Of a stretch of DNA of 64,000 nt, positions 34,481 through 44,238 are shown piece by piece. Below the pieces are notes generated by a model. The model had not been told where the DNA came from. It searched no databases and saw only the letters and a program-made list of their open reading frames with translations. A program made the translations under genes and the position numbers. Position 1 is the stretch's first letter, and the number at the start of each line of letters is the position of its first letter. The stretch is from CAYXTW01 sp964452645. Lineage in GTDB: Bacteria > Zixibacteria > MSB-5A5 > GN15 > PGXB01. The DNA lies in contig CAYVMO010000003.1 of the NCBI GenBank assembly GCA_964452645.1, positions 124,001 through 188,000 of the forward strand. Reading direction: 5' to 3'.

Positions 34481-36733
34481 TTAAAATTCCACGCAATTCG
34501 GGGCCGGACCAGAAATATATAAATACGAGATTAAATAAGTGATATCAAAAATGTTGATTACCGTATCGCCGTTGACATCGGCCGCCCAATCATCAACCGG
34601 TGGGGTACCTTCCATATAGAGAAATGAAATAAGGCCCGTAATATCAAAAATATTAACTGTCTCATCGCCGTTAACATCGCCGCACTGGATATCGCAGACA
34701 TCGCCGATACCGTCACCGTCAGAATCAGCCTGGTCTTCATTATCATGAAGCGGGCAGTTATCACAAACGTCGCCATGACTGTCATTATCCGAATTCTGCT
34801 GATCCTGATTGGTCGAATCGGGACAATTGTCACATTCGTCGCCGAATGTATCACCATCATTATTTATCTGCTCCGGATTATCCTTGTTCGGGCAATTATC
34901 GCACGCGTCGCCGAAGCCGTCGCCATCAGTGTCAGTCTGATCCAAATTAAAAAGATCGGGACAATTATCGTCAGGGCAATCATTAGACGGATTCCCTGGA
35001 TCGCCGAAGCCGTCACCGTCGGAATCAATACAGGAATAATCGCCGACCGTGAATGAGCCTACATTCGAATAATCCGATGAATCCCCGGTTGACAGCTTAA
35101 AAGCCTTCACCCGCCAGTAATAAAGGTCGTTGGACAGCGCATTAGTCGACGAAACCAATCCGGCCGAATCGGAATATTCTACAAAAGCCACATTGATAAA
35201 CTGATTATCGGTGGCCACTTCAACGCGATAATTATCATCGCCAGCTTTCCAGCTAGTCGCCCAGTTAAAATGAGGATATGGCCCGGCTACATTCTCACCA
35301 TTAATGGGCGCTATCAAACGCGGCTCCAATAACGGCGTCGCCCAGTTGGCGCCCCAGACTTCCTGATTGTTATTGCGGCCATCCGTCCAGACGGCATTGA
35401 TATGATCGTAATAAGCCGTGACCCCAACGTATTCGCCAATCTTTCCGGCCTTGGAGTCGCCGTCTTTGGTCAATTTCATGTTATTGGGATCCGATGAAAC
35501 CTCGGTAATCCGCTGATTACTCGTAAATGTTTCGCCCCCGTCGAAGGAATAGGCTGCATAAAGGTCAAAGCTGGTATGATTAAGCGTATCCTGTCTTTGA
35601 TCATAAAAAACGATAAATAATGTCCCCTCCTGATTACAGAACAGCCACGGCATAAACTGGTCGTACTTGCTACCCGGCCCATGACCGTCATCGTTTATAA
35701 AGATCGGTTCCGACCAAGTCGAGCCGCCATCAGTCGATTTTATAAATTCAATATTAAAATCCATAAAATCATGGTTGGCCGTGTCACTATTGGCATACGA
35801 GATATAAATATTTCCATCATATAGGCCGCCGGAAATATCGGTGCATCCGGATGGGCCGACAGGGATAGCGACGTTTCCGTCAATGGTCGGCCACCAGTCC
35901 GTATTTAGACGTCGTATTTTGGTCGGCACCGTCATTGATGATCCGCCGTCGGTTGATTTGACCATCCCGAGGTAAGTATGCAGAATACAGGTGCTGCTGT
36001 CCATTTCATGGCCGGTGTAAAATACATAAACCGAACCATCACTGCCGACCAGAGGCTGCGCCCACTGGCTTACATATCGATTGGATGAGCCGCAAAAATC
36101 GAAGTTGGGATTAGGCACAACGGCATATATGGCATCGAAATTAAAGTTATCCTCCGGCAAGCGCGCAAACATAATAGTGTCATTCGAAAATGTCGGATCG
36201 TTATTCGGATATCGCGCCCAGGCCATATAAAGAGCGCCGTCATTTGGCCCGCCGGTTCGATCCACGGTGATAAATACTTTATCTTCAGCGGCTGTATAAT
36301 TGGCCGGCAGAGTCGCCATATATGGCCAACTTAAGCCCATATCGTATGATTTTATGACTGTAACCGTATAAGCCGAACTCGTCGCATCCCAATCCAAAAA
36401 GCAGGCGAAAAAATTCCCACTGGCATCGATATCGAGGCAGGGGTCCGATTGATAAGAAAACCTGGTCGCTGAAACAAGCGAATCAGTCCAGGTATTGCCC
36501 GCATCGGTTGACCGGCCGATACCTATCTGACGATATCCAAGCCGGAAATCGCGCCAGACGGCAATAATAATATTACTATCAGTTGGACAAACCCACATTT
36601 GCTCTTCATTCTGAAGATTCGGAAATGGTGTGCAAATCCGATAATTGACCGGCGGTGGCGGCATCGCCCTGCCGCTGAAAACAGCCAAGAACGTTATCAG
36701 CGCCAGAAGAAATCCAATAGCTGATTTTTTCAT
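34481..36733 (-). CDS. Secreted sialidase-like (BNR repeat) protein with TSP3 repeats and paired dockerins
   Basis: 750 aa with a signal peptide (1-23, ending GRA). A beta-propeller of the sialidase/exo-alpha type spans about 30-440. It carries Asp-box-like motifs STDAGNTW (79-86), STDGGSSM and STDGGSTW. A fibronectin-III-like domain (about 470-560) is followed by at least five TSP3-type calcium repeats (DTDGDGFGDACDNCP and variants). Two dockerin loops (GDVNGDETVNIFDITG, ADVNGDTVINIFDITY) close the protein. Glycosidase activity is not established, as propellers of this kind are often non-catalytic. GAGGAGG precedes the ATG. Confidence 0.85.
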   Translation of the reverse strand: MKKSAIGFLLALITFLAVFSGRAMPPPPVNYRICTPFPNLQNEEQMWVCPTDSNIIIAVWRDFRLGYRQIGIGRSTDAGNTWTDSLVSATRFSYQSDPCLDIDASGNFFACFLDWDATSSAYTVTVIKSYDMGLSWPYMATLPANYTAAEDKVFITVDRTGGPNDGALYMAWARYPNNDPTFSNDTIMFARLPEDNFNFDAIYAVVPNPNFDFCGSSNRYVSQWAQPLVGSDGSVYVFYTGHEMDSSTCILHTYLGMVKSTDGGSSMTVPTKIRRLNTDWWPTIDGNVAIPVGPSGCTDISGGLYDGNIYISYANSDTANHDFMDFNIEFIKSTDGGSTWSEPIFINDDGHGPGSKYDQFMPWLFCNQEGTLFIVFYDQRQDTLNHTSFDLYAAYSFDGGETFTSNQRITEVSSDPNNMKLTKDGDSKAGKIGEYVGVTAYYDHINAVWTDGRNNNQEVWGANWATPLLEPRLIAPINGENVAGPYPHFNWATSWKAGDDNYRVEVATDNQFINVAFVEYSDSAGLVSSTNALSNDLYYWRVKAFKLSTGDSSDYSNVGSFTVGDYSCIDSDGDGFGDPGNPSNDCPDDNCPDLFNLDQTDTDGDGFGDACDNCPNKDNPEQINNDGDTFGDECDNCPDSTNQDQQNSDNDSHGDVCDNCPLHDNEDQADSDGDGIGDVCDIQCGDVNGDETVNIFDITGLISFLYMEGTPPVDDWAADVNGDTVINIFDITYLISYLYISGPAPNCVEF

Positions 36734-37233
36734 TTGTTCCTCCTCGCTTTTCCTTTTGCTTTTCTTGTTAGCTCTGTTGCATGTCGTCCGTTTTTATTTA
36801 CGGTTATTGCCGGCATAAAGGTTCGGCGTTATTAACCCCCGGATAATTCGCCTCTGACAAATATCAGGACAAAGAAAAGAAAAATGATTCGACGCCTCAT
36901 TATTTGCCCGAAAATCGATCATTTTGCCTTACCGTAAGACATCGTGAAGACTATGCCGTAAATTAATTTTCAAATGGCGGTGGCGGGAGGCGGGGACATT
37001 TTTTTTATCGCAAGAAATCAAATACTTGCATTTAAATATAGCAAAAAGAGTTGTTTTGTCAATTAAAATCCGGAGGCGACATTATTTCAGGTACGATAAT
37101 AATACTCTAATTCCGAAAAATCGCTTTAAGCATTGCGAAATTCCGACGCCTAAAATGTCTAAAGTTGCCGATGAATGGCCGGTCTCTGAAAAAAAGATTT
37201 TTCGACAGCCTGATAGATTAATTGTCTTTTGAC
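36734..37233. other. Divergent intergenic region, no gene seen
   Basis: The 553 nt between 36733 and 37287 holds the two divergent promoters (37035-37062 and 37234-37263). No family-like ORF was found. Two small overlapping frames (37026-37232 plus, 37082-37351 minus) lack ribosome-binding sites and recognisable features. If the minus promoter is right, the sialidase-like mRNA has a leader of about 295 nt. Confidence 0.5.
37035..37062 (-). promoter_or_regulatory. Sigma70-like promoter of the sialidase-like gene
   Basis: Minus strand TTGACA (37062-37057), 16 bp, TATATT (37040-37035). Confidence 0.55.
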
Positions 37234-37263
37234 TTGACAAGTATGTTTTCAATGCGCAATTAT
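37234..37263 (+). promoter_or_regulatory. Sigma70-like promoter of the SPOR lipoprotein gene
   Basis: TTGACA (37234-37239), 18 bp, AATTAT (37258-37263). The -10 box is weak. The ATG of the gene is at 37287. Confidence 0.45.
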
Positions 37264-37286
37264 TAAACAAGATGGAAGGAGGAAAT

Positions 37287-37778
37287 ATGAAAAAAGTATA
37301 TCTACCGATATTGATCCTGCCGATTTTGATGCTCTTCTGCGTCTGCAGCAAGGATAAGGATGTTGAAAAGCTGGAAAAGGAAACTATGAAAGCCGAAACG
37401 TCCGAATATCAAACTGATTCCACCACCGGTGAAAAGGAGGTGACGGAGGAAATGGATACAACCTCAACCCAGTACGCCATGACGCCGGAGACGACTCCCA
37501 AAGAAGAACCTGCTGAGGAGCCTACTTCCGATTACAGCGGCATGGGCGGATATACCGTTCAGATTGCTTCGGGAACCGATTATAACAATGTTCAATATTT
37601 GTTGCAGAAATATCTGGATCGCGGTTATGATGCTTTTATTTCCCAGGCCAATGTCAATGATGAACTGGTGTATCGTTTGCGTATCGGCAATTTCGCAAAT
37701 TACGCTGATGCCAAAACGCTGGCTATGGAGCTGAAGGATAAGTATTCAGTAAAATTCTGGATTGCGGTAAATGATTAG
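37287..37778 (+). CDS. SPOR-domain lipoprotein
   Basis: 163 aa from the ATG at 37287, which follows AAGGAGG; a start at 37272 lies upstream of that site. A short signal peptide ends in a lipobox-like FCVC-S. A Glu/Thr/Pro-rich linker follows. The C-terminal SPOR-like fold starts at about residue 90 (YTVQIASGTDYNNVQYLLQKY...YRLRIGNFANYADA). SPOR domains bind denuded peptidoglycan glycans, often at the septum, so it probably tethers to the cell wall. It is transcribed alone. Confidence 0.88.
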   Translation: MKKVYLPILILPILMLFCVCSKDKDVEKLEKETMKAETSEYQTDSTTGEKEVTEEMDTTSTQYAMTPETTPKEEPAEEPTSDYSGMGGYTVQIASGTDYNNVQYLLQKYLDRGYDAFISQANVNDELVYRLRIGNFANYADAKTLAMELKDKYSVKFWIAVND

Positions 37779-37783
37779 CATAT

Positions 37784-37814
37784 TGGCCGGTTAGATTAAG
37801 AAGATGACCGGCCA
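37784..37814. terminator. Hairpin between convergent SPOR and S9 peptidase genes
   Basis: TGGCCGGT pairs with ACCGGCCA around a 15-nt loop, followed by TTAATT only, so it is a weak intrinsic terminator at best. It lies 6 nt after the SPOR gene. Confidence 0.5.
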
Positions 37815-37875
37815 TTAATTACTTCAATGTACCGATTCCTTCCCCGGATTGGACGGGAAAGCGAACCGGCGCTTT

Positions 37876-39762
37876 TTACTTTTTCAAATATTTGTCAAAA
37901 AACTCGACCATTTTGCGGTATTGTACAAGTCGATTCGATAACTTGCCGAAACCATGACCTTCATCCGGGAATATCAAAGAATCAATAACGCCGCCCGACT
38001 CGTGAATTGCCCTTATAATCTGCCGCGCCTCACCGATCGGGACGCGCGGATCATTCTCGCCGTGCATGACCAGAAGCGGCGTTTTTATCTCTGAGGCCTT
38101 ATTAAGGGGGGAGATGCTCTCGAGAAATAGGCTGTCCGATAGCGGTCCATATTCGGCTTCACGAAGATTACGTCGATAGTCCCGAGTATTTTCCAGAAAA
38201 GTGACGAAATTGGCGATTCCATACATATCGACCGCCGCCGAGAATAAATCCGGAAATTCGGTAAGACAGGCGAGAACCATGTATCCTCCGTAACTGCCGC
38301 CTTTTATACCAATTTTTCCCGGTGCGGAATAACCATTTTCGATTAAATATTCAACGCCTGCTTTTATATCTTTGACCGAATTTAGACGATTTTTATAATT
38401 GTCAAGATTAACGTATTTTTTCCCGTAACCGGTCGAACCCCTGATATTTGGCGCCAAAATGCCATAGCCGTTCAAAAGAAGATACTGGAAATGGCGCTGG
38501 AAATAAGGGCGGAACTGGTCTTCCGGCCCGCCATGAACATGAATAAGAAATGGTGCCGGCTTTCCGTCATAATCCGGCGGAAGATACAAAAAGGCGGGGA
38601 TTTCAAGGCCGTCAAAAGATTTATATTTTATTAAAGTCGGCTCGACAAATAGGTTTGAATCGATTCCGGCGTATATCGAATGCGTCAGCTTTGTAAGTTG
38701 TTTTGATCTGAAATCCCACTGCCAAATATCCAGGGTTTGTCTGGAATTCGTATATTCGAATAAAAGCAAACCGCTATCGGTTAGGAATGGCGACAAAGCA
38801 TAACCCGAAATATCCGGTCCGGGAAGGGAACTATCTCCCTTCATATCCCACATATATATTTTTGAATACCCGTCTTCATTATTAAACCAGGCCATATATT
38901 TTCGATTGGGCGAGAACGAAAGCCCATCGACCGGCCATTTGGATTCCGGTTCGAGATATTTTAATTGTTTTGTTTTGATATCGAGAATCGCACGCGTTAA
39001 AAGGCCATCCTCGTTATCGTTGCAGATAAGATAAACCGTCTTGTCGTCAGGCATCAGTCCGGGAGTGTCGTACAGCACATCTTCTTTATCCGGCGTTATC
39101 ATCTCATATTCGCCGCTGACCAAATCCAGCCGATATAAAATATCACCGACCGAGGAATAAGTATGATAGATCAAAAGATATTTTTCATCGTTAGAAAGGT
39201 CGGCGACCGAATTGGTCCCCTCCATATCGAATATTTTATCACTCTGACCGGTTTTCAGATCGAAGATATAAATCTTGAAATCTTTACCATTTTCGACATT
39301 CGATCGATAATAAAAACCGCTGCCGTCTTTTTTCCAGACAACCGTACCATAGCGGGTTCCGGGATTATCAGTAAGCTGCTCGACCCGCCCGGTTCTGGAA
39401 TCCATCAAATATAGTTGGGCATCCTCCGAGCCGCCGACCGAAGCTCCGACGATGGCTTTGTCTCCGGCGTATGATAATTTATACCAGTCGATTCCGTCGT
39501 CGAAAAGCGTCAATTGATAGGGCCAGCCATTGGGCATCAGCCTATAAACCTGATTTACTCCACTCATGGCGGTGGTGAAAAATAATTCGCCGGTGCTATG
39601 CGCTATCGATGGTGATTGAGCCCGCCCGATTTTCATAAAAGTGCCGATATCGGGAATGTATTTTTTCTCTGGACTGACTCCCCCGACTCCGATTGCAAAA
39701 AGCGCTGGAATCAGAGCAAGCGACAGAATTGGTCTGAATTGTCTAATATGCAAGAGCTTCAT
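37876..39762 (-). CDS. S9-family prolyl oligopeptidase-type peptidase
   Basis: 628 aa. A signal-like hydrophobic stretch (10-27) suggests periplasmic export. An N-terminal WD40/beta-propeller (about 40-350) is followed by an alpha/beta hydrolase domain. The triad is Ser490 (GGSYGGYM), Asp571 (GENDPRVP) and His603 (DEGHGFG). This is the acylaminoacyl- or dipeptidyl-peptidase pattern, with the propeller limiting substrates to short peptides. GGGGAG precedes the ATG. Convergent with the SPOR gene. Confidence 0.92.
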   Translation of the reverse strand: MKLLHIRQFRPILSLALIPALFAIGVGGVSPEKKYIPDIGTFMKIGRAQSPSIAHSTGELFFTTAMSGVNQVYRLMPNGWPYQLTLFDDGIDWYKLSYAGDKAIVGASVGGSEDAQLYLMDSRTGRVEQLTDNPGTRYGTVVWKKDGSGFYYRSNVENGKDFKIYIFDLKTGQSDKIFDMEGTNSVADLSNDEKYLLIYHTYSSVGDILYRLDLVSGEYEMITPDKEDVLYDTPGLMPDDKTVYLICNDNEDGLLTRAILDIKTKQLKYLEPESKWPVDGLSFSPNRKYMAWFNNEDGYSKIYMWDMKGDSSLPGPDISGYALSPFLTDSGLLLFEYTNSRQTLDIWQWDFRSKQLTKLTHSIYAGIDSNLFVEPTLIKYKSFDGLEIPAFLYLPPDYDGKPAPFLIHVHGGPEDQFRPYFQRHFQYLLLNGYGILAPNIRGSTGYGKKYVNLDNYKNRLNSVKDIKAGVEYLIENGYSAPGKIGIKGGSYGGYMVLACLTEFPDLFSAAVDMYGIANFVTFLENTRDYRRNLREAEYGPLSDSLFLESISPLNKASEIKTPLLVMHGENDPRVPIGEARQIIRAIHESGGVIDSLIFPDEGHGFGKLSNRLVQYRKMVEFFDKYLKK

Positions 39763-39880
39763 TTTGTCTCCCCAAATTATATCCCCATAAGGTCACTATT
39801 AATATAATACATCCTGAAGACAAAATCATGGCCAATATTTTTTACGAAAAGATTTTTTTTGGATGTAGAAAAGGTTTTAA

Positions 39881-40198
39881 TCAGGAAAGAGCCGTTTTCA
39901 GGTCTTCAGGCGTGCTATCGCCTATATTCACGACTACCTTTCTGTCTTCTTCGCTTTGAACGCGCTGAAAAAACGCACAATGATAACACGACAGCCGGTT
40001 ATTACGGCAGATAAACGGCTCGGCCTGTGTGCCGGAATTCATGACCATCCAGCAGGCCCGACCGGCGCCGCGACCACTGTTCACGCCGTCAAATTTCATC
40101 ATTTTCGGGACCGGGCATGGACCGTATATGTCCGCAAAGATACCGCCGGGCTCCATTCCGCAATTCCGGAATTCCCAGCAATTTATCTTGCCGCACAT
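39881..40198 (-). CDS. Small cysteine-rich CW-type protein
   Basis: 105 aa with at least seven cysteines: CWEFRNCG (residues 7-14), GPCP, ACWM, FIC and SCYHCAFF. The opening CWEFxxCG and the later GRACW-C-xxC pattern match the two-CW-type cysteine domains found alone or fused to signalling proteins in delta-proteobacteria and related groups. Iron-sulfur or zinc binding is plausible, not shown. There is no signal peptide. It lies 6 nt downstream of the zinc-ribbon/TPR gene and is probably co-transcribed. Homologues carry the name of a family of unknown function. Confidence 0.65.
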   Translation of the reverse strand: MCGKINCWEFRNCGMEPGGIFADIYGPCPVPKMMKFDGVNSGRGAGRACWMVMNSGTQAEPFICRNNRLSCYHCAFFQRVQSEEDRKVVVNIGDSTPEDLKTALS

Positions 40199-40204
40199 AA
40201 ATAT

Positions 40205-42262
40205 TCACCTGTTTTCTTCTTTGATCAATCTCAGGACTGGTTCGTATCGGCTGGAAGATTTGAATTCGGCCAACTGCGCCGGATCGGCGACAGCCTTGAA
40301 TTCAGCATATATTTCTCTGACTTTTTTTATATCGTCACGGGCCAGATAATTCAACATCATATACTGATACAACTCCGGATCAGAGGCGTTAAGTTGATAC
40401 GCCGCTTTGAAGTATTTTTCCGCTTTTTTATGTTCGCCCATCTTAAAATAACATTTGGCCATGCCATACTGGGCCGAATATTGGCTTATGTCATTCCTGA
40501 GGGCGGCGTCGAAATCTTCCATTGCCCCTCGATAATCGCCTTTATCCAATCTTGCCCCGCCGCGACCGATCAAAGCGCTGTTATTATCTTCGGAAAGCTC
40601 CAACGCAGATGTAAAGAAGCCGATTGCCTCATTATATTCTTTCTTAAACCGCTGTATTTCTCCGGCCCTGATATAATCCGAGACAGCTTTATTGTTTTCA
40701 CCTGTTTTTATGTACGCCTTCGCCCTGGAATCATAAGCTGTAACCAGATTGGGCGAACGCTTAATCGCCTCAGTCAGATTATTGATTGCATTCGGGTAAT
40801 TTTTGGCCGCCAGAGCATCTTTTCCCAGACTCAAGTAATCTTTTCCTGTTAGACTGGCCGGTTCCTCCGGCGATAGGTTGGCTGTAATCGTGGCGGTTTT
40901 TCCTTCCATCACATTAGTCATTTCTGTGTAGTCCTTATACCCATCTTTTGTAACCTGAATCTTGCGGTTTCCCGGTTTAATCCTGGTGTACGTATTATTA
41001 CCGATTCCTAAAATCTGACCATCGACGCTCAAACGCGCGTTTTCCACATTAGCTTTGAGTTTTATCTTTCCGTATTTGCTGCTGATTTTTTTGCCGGAAT
41101 CGGAGACATCTCCGTTTTCAGTTCCGCTTGATTTTGTATCTGCTTTTGATATCTTTTTTGGTTCAACCCTATTTTTTGAGCTGGTTGAACTGCTGGCGGC
41201 TGACTCCCGATCAGATGCCACCGGTTCCAAATCACTAAAGGCCATAAGAGTAAGTTGGTTAGAGGTAACCGTGGCATTGCCCCGGTATAAAACACCATCA
41301 CCTAATTCGAATATAAGCTCATAAGTCCCGGTCGGGATTTTCTGAAACCGGAAAAAGCCCTGTGCATTGCTGGTCGTAGACTTGTTCAAGTAAGGAATCA
41401 TCACTCGTGCCTGTTCCAGAAAGGGGCGTCCACTGTCGTCGATTATCATTCCGACGATTTCCCCATCTCCGGAAAGAGTCCCGTTACTTGTAAGCTGAAT
41501 CGCGATTATCGACAAGATTATTATCAGAAATGCCGCCGCGGCGCCAAAGATAATCCGTTTATCCATTTTTCTGGGCCGCAGAATATACGGCTTATCATTG
41601 AAAACAATTTCATCGCCTTCATGAAGAAACGGATTTCCCACGATTTTTATAGAATTTCCGCGGAAGAGGGCAAGACCTCTTACTTTTTGAGCTTTTTTTA
41701 TGTTAAGATTTGCTTTGGCCGGGTCCTCTATCGGGCGAACACCGCCTTCATTCATTTTCTTCATGTTTTCCGGCGGTTTTATCGGCTCGGCCGCTTTCTT
41801 TTCCGATTTGACCCCGGGGCCGTAAAGGTTTTTCTTCACGGCGGCGATTTCCTCCTCCGAGAGTCTTCCGGGTATCGTGTCGGGATCTTTGTTTACCTCC
41901 GGCTCCTTTTGAGCCTCCATCGGCTCGGGAACGATTTCGGGTAAGTCAGGTTTTTTAATGTCCTTATCCGGATCGACACCCAGATCAATTTCTCCGGTCG
42001 ATGAATTTTCAAGGAGATTCGCCTCGGGGGTAATCTCAAGTTTATCACCACTCTCGGCAGGACCTTTCGGTTTGCCGTCACCACTCCCGCCTAAGAGGTC
42101 CGGAGCATGTGCCCCGGTTGTTTCGGTAACGACGAATTCAAGGTCATCATCCTGTTTGGAATCGAGGTTGGTGTCTCTTACTGATAATTTGGTCCCGCAT
42201 TTTTGACAGAAATCGGCGCTGTCAACGGGATTCTCTGTTTTGCAGTTTGGGCAAATTTTCAA
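40205..42262 (-). CDS. Zinc-ribbon, single-pass membrane protein with PEGA and TPR domains
   Basis: 685 aa from a TTG start at 42262 (GGAG upstream). An N-terminal zinc ribbon (CPNCKTENPVDSADFCQKC, residues 4-22) is followed by a long acidic/Pro linker and a transmembrane helix near 240 (IIFGAAAAFLIIILSIIAIQL). A carboxypeptidase-regulatory-like domain, a PEGA domain (about 405-475) and five or six TPR-like repeats (about 480-680) lie beyond. The cytoplasmic zinc ribbon with extracytoplasmic PEGA and TPR modules suggests a membrane scaffold. Function unknown. It is the first gene of a two-gene unit with the CW-type protein. Confidence 0.82.
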   Translation of the reverse strand: MKICPNCKTENPVDSADFCQKCGTKLSVRDTNLDSKQDDDLEFVVTETTGAHAPDLLGGSGDGKPKGPAESGDKLEITPEANLLENSSTGEIDLGVDPDKDIKKPDLPEIVPEPMEAQKEPEVNKDPDTIPGRLSEEEIAAVKKNLYGPGVKSEKKAAEPIKPPENMKKMNEGGVRPIEDPAKANLNIKKAQKVRGLALFRGNSIKIVGNPFLHEGDEIVFNDKPYILRPRKMDKRIIFGAAAAFLIIILSIIAIQLTSNGTLSGDGEIVGMIIDDSGRPFLEQARVMIPYLNKSTTSNAQGFFRFQKIPTGTYELIFELGDGVLYRGNATVTSNQLTLMAFSDLEPVASDRESAASSSTSSKNRVEPKKISKADTKSSGTENGDVSDSGKKISSKYGKIKLKANVENARLSVDGQILGIGNNTYTRIKPGNRKIQVTKDGYKDYTEMTNVMEGKTATITANLSPEEPASLTGKDYLSLGKDALAAKNYPNAINNLTEAIKRSPNLVTAYDSRAKAYIKTGENNKAVSDYIRAGEIQRFKKEYNEAIGFFTSALELSEDNNSALIGRGGARLDKGDYRGAMEDFDAALRNDISQYSAQYGMAKCYFKMGEHKKAEKYFKAAYQLNASDPELYQYMMLNYLARDDIKKVREIYAEFKAVADPAQLAEFKSSSRYEPVLRLIKEENR

Positions 42263-42388
42263 CGTTAACTCCGAAAAATGATAGAAATTATTTACTCTAA
42301 TTATCGACTTCAGACGTCATTTCTTTAGAATGTGAACCATAATAGAGAAAAGTACGCTTTAAAGATAAGAGAATTTGTAAATTAAGGC

Positions 42389-42417
42389 TTGACAGGCGGT
42401 TCTCCAGAAAGTATAAT
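42389..42417 (+). promoter_or_regulatory. Perfect consensus sigma70 promoter
   Basis: TTGACA (42389-42394), exactly 17 bp, TATAAT (42412-42417). The lipoprotein ATG is at 42464, after AGGAGG. This is the strongest promoter seen in the window and implies high expression of the lipoprotein. Confidence 0.8.
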
Positions 42418-42463
42418 CGCTTGATAGTTTAAAATTGCCGGCCTTTAAGGAGGAGAATATAGT

Positions 42464-44215
42464 ATGCTCGGGCATTATAAACACGCTTTTGCCATTACTT
42501 TAATCCTGATCGTATCCATACTGATCATGGGTTGCACACAGCCTGAAGATGTCACGGCGCCAATATCCGTAACTGAAATATATATATCACCTGTTCAATT
42601 ACCGACCACCCCGGAGGGTTATAGCTATGAATTATGGGCGGTCGATACGGCCGAAAATTATTATCCAATCGGTAATTTCTTATGGAATAATTACCTCTAT
42701 CGTTTTTATGATCTGGATTCCAATCGCCTCGATACCGTTTGGTCGGTACCCTATGATCTCCTCAATCCTTTCTACGAGTATCTGGCGGTAACGGTTGAAA
42801 CCGTTCCGGATTTGGACCCCGATTCAGCCGGGCCGGTTATGCTGAGAGACACCATTGTCGATCCCGATGTATCGCCGATGCTTCTGGTCTTTCCGGTTGA
42901 TTATAGTTTTGCTCGAGTGACATTCGCAATGGAAACGCCGACCGATAAGGATTCGCATTCTCAGGACGCGAGCGGCGTCTGGTTCGCCTTTTACGATTAT
43001 CGAGTCAATGTTCTTATGGACACTACCAATGTCACTTCGTCAACATTAAGAACCGACCGCCGGTTGTATTATGATACAACTTACTGGGATTGTGCCGGGG
43101 TCGATGCCCAATTGAATTGCGTACGATGGGTGAATGTAACCGGCATTGTGGCCGTAAATCCGTCATATCCGTATGACACGCTGATTGTGGATGTTACTCC
43201 CAAACTTGTGGACACTTCCTATTGGAACTGCGGCGGCGAGGATGCATTCGGAAATTGTACCGATTGGATTGATATAAGTGATCAATTTCACTGGTTTGAT
43301 ACCGCTATCAGTCCTCTTGCCTATGATACCGTTATTTACGACACGCTTCTGGATACGCTGGCAATATCGTGTGTGACGGTCGATACGAATTTTAATTATG
43401 TCCCCGATACGCTCCTGATAGATACTTTTACCCATATAAGCGTGACATATGAAAATATCGCCTTTCCGGTCAATTTCGATACGGCGACAGTGCATACGTT
43501 TGCCGTCGACCCCTGTAAGGGAACCAGCACTTCTGTGGACATCAAGCCCTTATCGGAATACGATCTCAGGCTGAATTACACGTCGTTTATAAGAAGAACC
43601 GATACGCTCGATTATTTCAGTGCCAGTTTTGAGGAAACGGCGGATTTAACCGGTACCGGTTGGCATTACAAAGGCTGGGTGATTTCACCCTATCTGGCGC
43701 CGCCGTATCAGCCGGTCGATTGTGACGAACTTGGTCGGCTGACCAAACCGGCCTGGCTTCCATTCACTATCGAAGATATTTTCGATGAGCCGGATAAATG
43801 GCCGATAATCTCTACCGGTTCCTTCAAGAGTTTTGCGAGGGCCGACTATACGCCCAATATATATTCGGATAACAAACGTGTTCCGAATTTCCCGGGTGAA
43901 GATTTTATACGGAATCTTCCCTGCGGAGCCGATGATTATTATTTTGCCGATAAGAATTCCCTTAATTCCAGAAGGGGGGATATTTTTATCACTCTGGAAC
44001 CTGATAATTTCGACAGGAATACCAATTTTCCGTTTTTCCTGTTTATCACCCGGTCGGTGACGCCATCTTATAATATGGTTCATAGTCTGATGCCGGACGG
44101 TTCCGGTACCGAACAGCAGCGCGGAGATGACTTCGATATGAAACTCCTGGATCAACGAGTCGAAGGAGATAATTTCGGCTCTCCGGGGATAAAGGTTCAT
44201 CTGGTCCGAGAATAA
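42464..44215 (+). CDS. Large lipoprotein with internal duplication
   Basis: 583 aa. A signal peptide ends in the lipobox MGC (Cys24). No family recognised. A copy of a Cys-containing beta-strand motif is duplicated: YDTTYWDCAGVDAQLNCVRW near 205 and VDTSYWNCGGEDAFGNCTDW near 247. Asp/Thr-rich segments fill the rest, and the C-terminal 70 residues are Phe/Arg-rich. The four cysteines of the duplication could form disulfides outside the cytoplasm. Transcription from a perfect promoter (42389-42417) and a strong terminator (44239-44266) make it monocistronic. Likely a cell-surface or periplasmic structural protein; that is inference. Confidence 0.75.
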   Translation: MLGHYKHAFAITLILIVSILIMGCTQPEDVTAPISVTEIYISPVQLPTTPEGYSYELWAVDTAENYYPIGNFLWNNYLYRFYDLDSNRLDTVWSVPYDLLNPFYEYLAVTVETVPDLDPDSAGPVMLRDTIVDPDVSPMLLVFPVDYSFARVTFAMETPTDKDSHSQDASGVWFAFYDYRVNVLMDTTNVTSSTLRTDRRLYYDTTYWDCAGVDAQLNCVRWVNVTGIVAVNPSYPYDTLIVDVTPKLVDTSYWNCGGEDAFGNCTDWIDISDQFHWFDTAISPLAYDTVIYDTLLDTLAISCVTVDTNFNYVPDTLLIDTFTHISVTYENIAFPVNFDTATVHTFAVDPCKGTSTSVDIKPLSEYDLRLNYTSFIRRTDTLDYFSASFEETADLTGTGWHYKGWVISPYLAPPYQPVDCDELGRLTKPAWLPFTIEDIFDEPDKWPIISTGSFKSFARADYTPNIYSDNKRVPNFPGEDFIRNLPCGADDYYFADKNSLNSRRGDIFITLEPDNFDRNTNFPFFLFITRSVTPSYNMVHSLMPDGSGTEQQRGDDFDMKLLDQRVEGDNFGSPGIKVHLVRE

Positions 44216-44238
44216 ATGATATAATAGAAATTATTTTG

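Noticed and set aside
37026..37351. Small genes in the 37 kb intergenic region
   Set aside because: Two overlapping frames on opposite strands lack ribosome binding sites and family features; promoters lie inside them.
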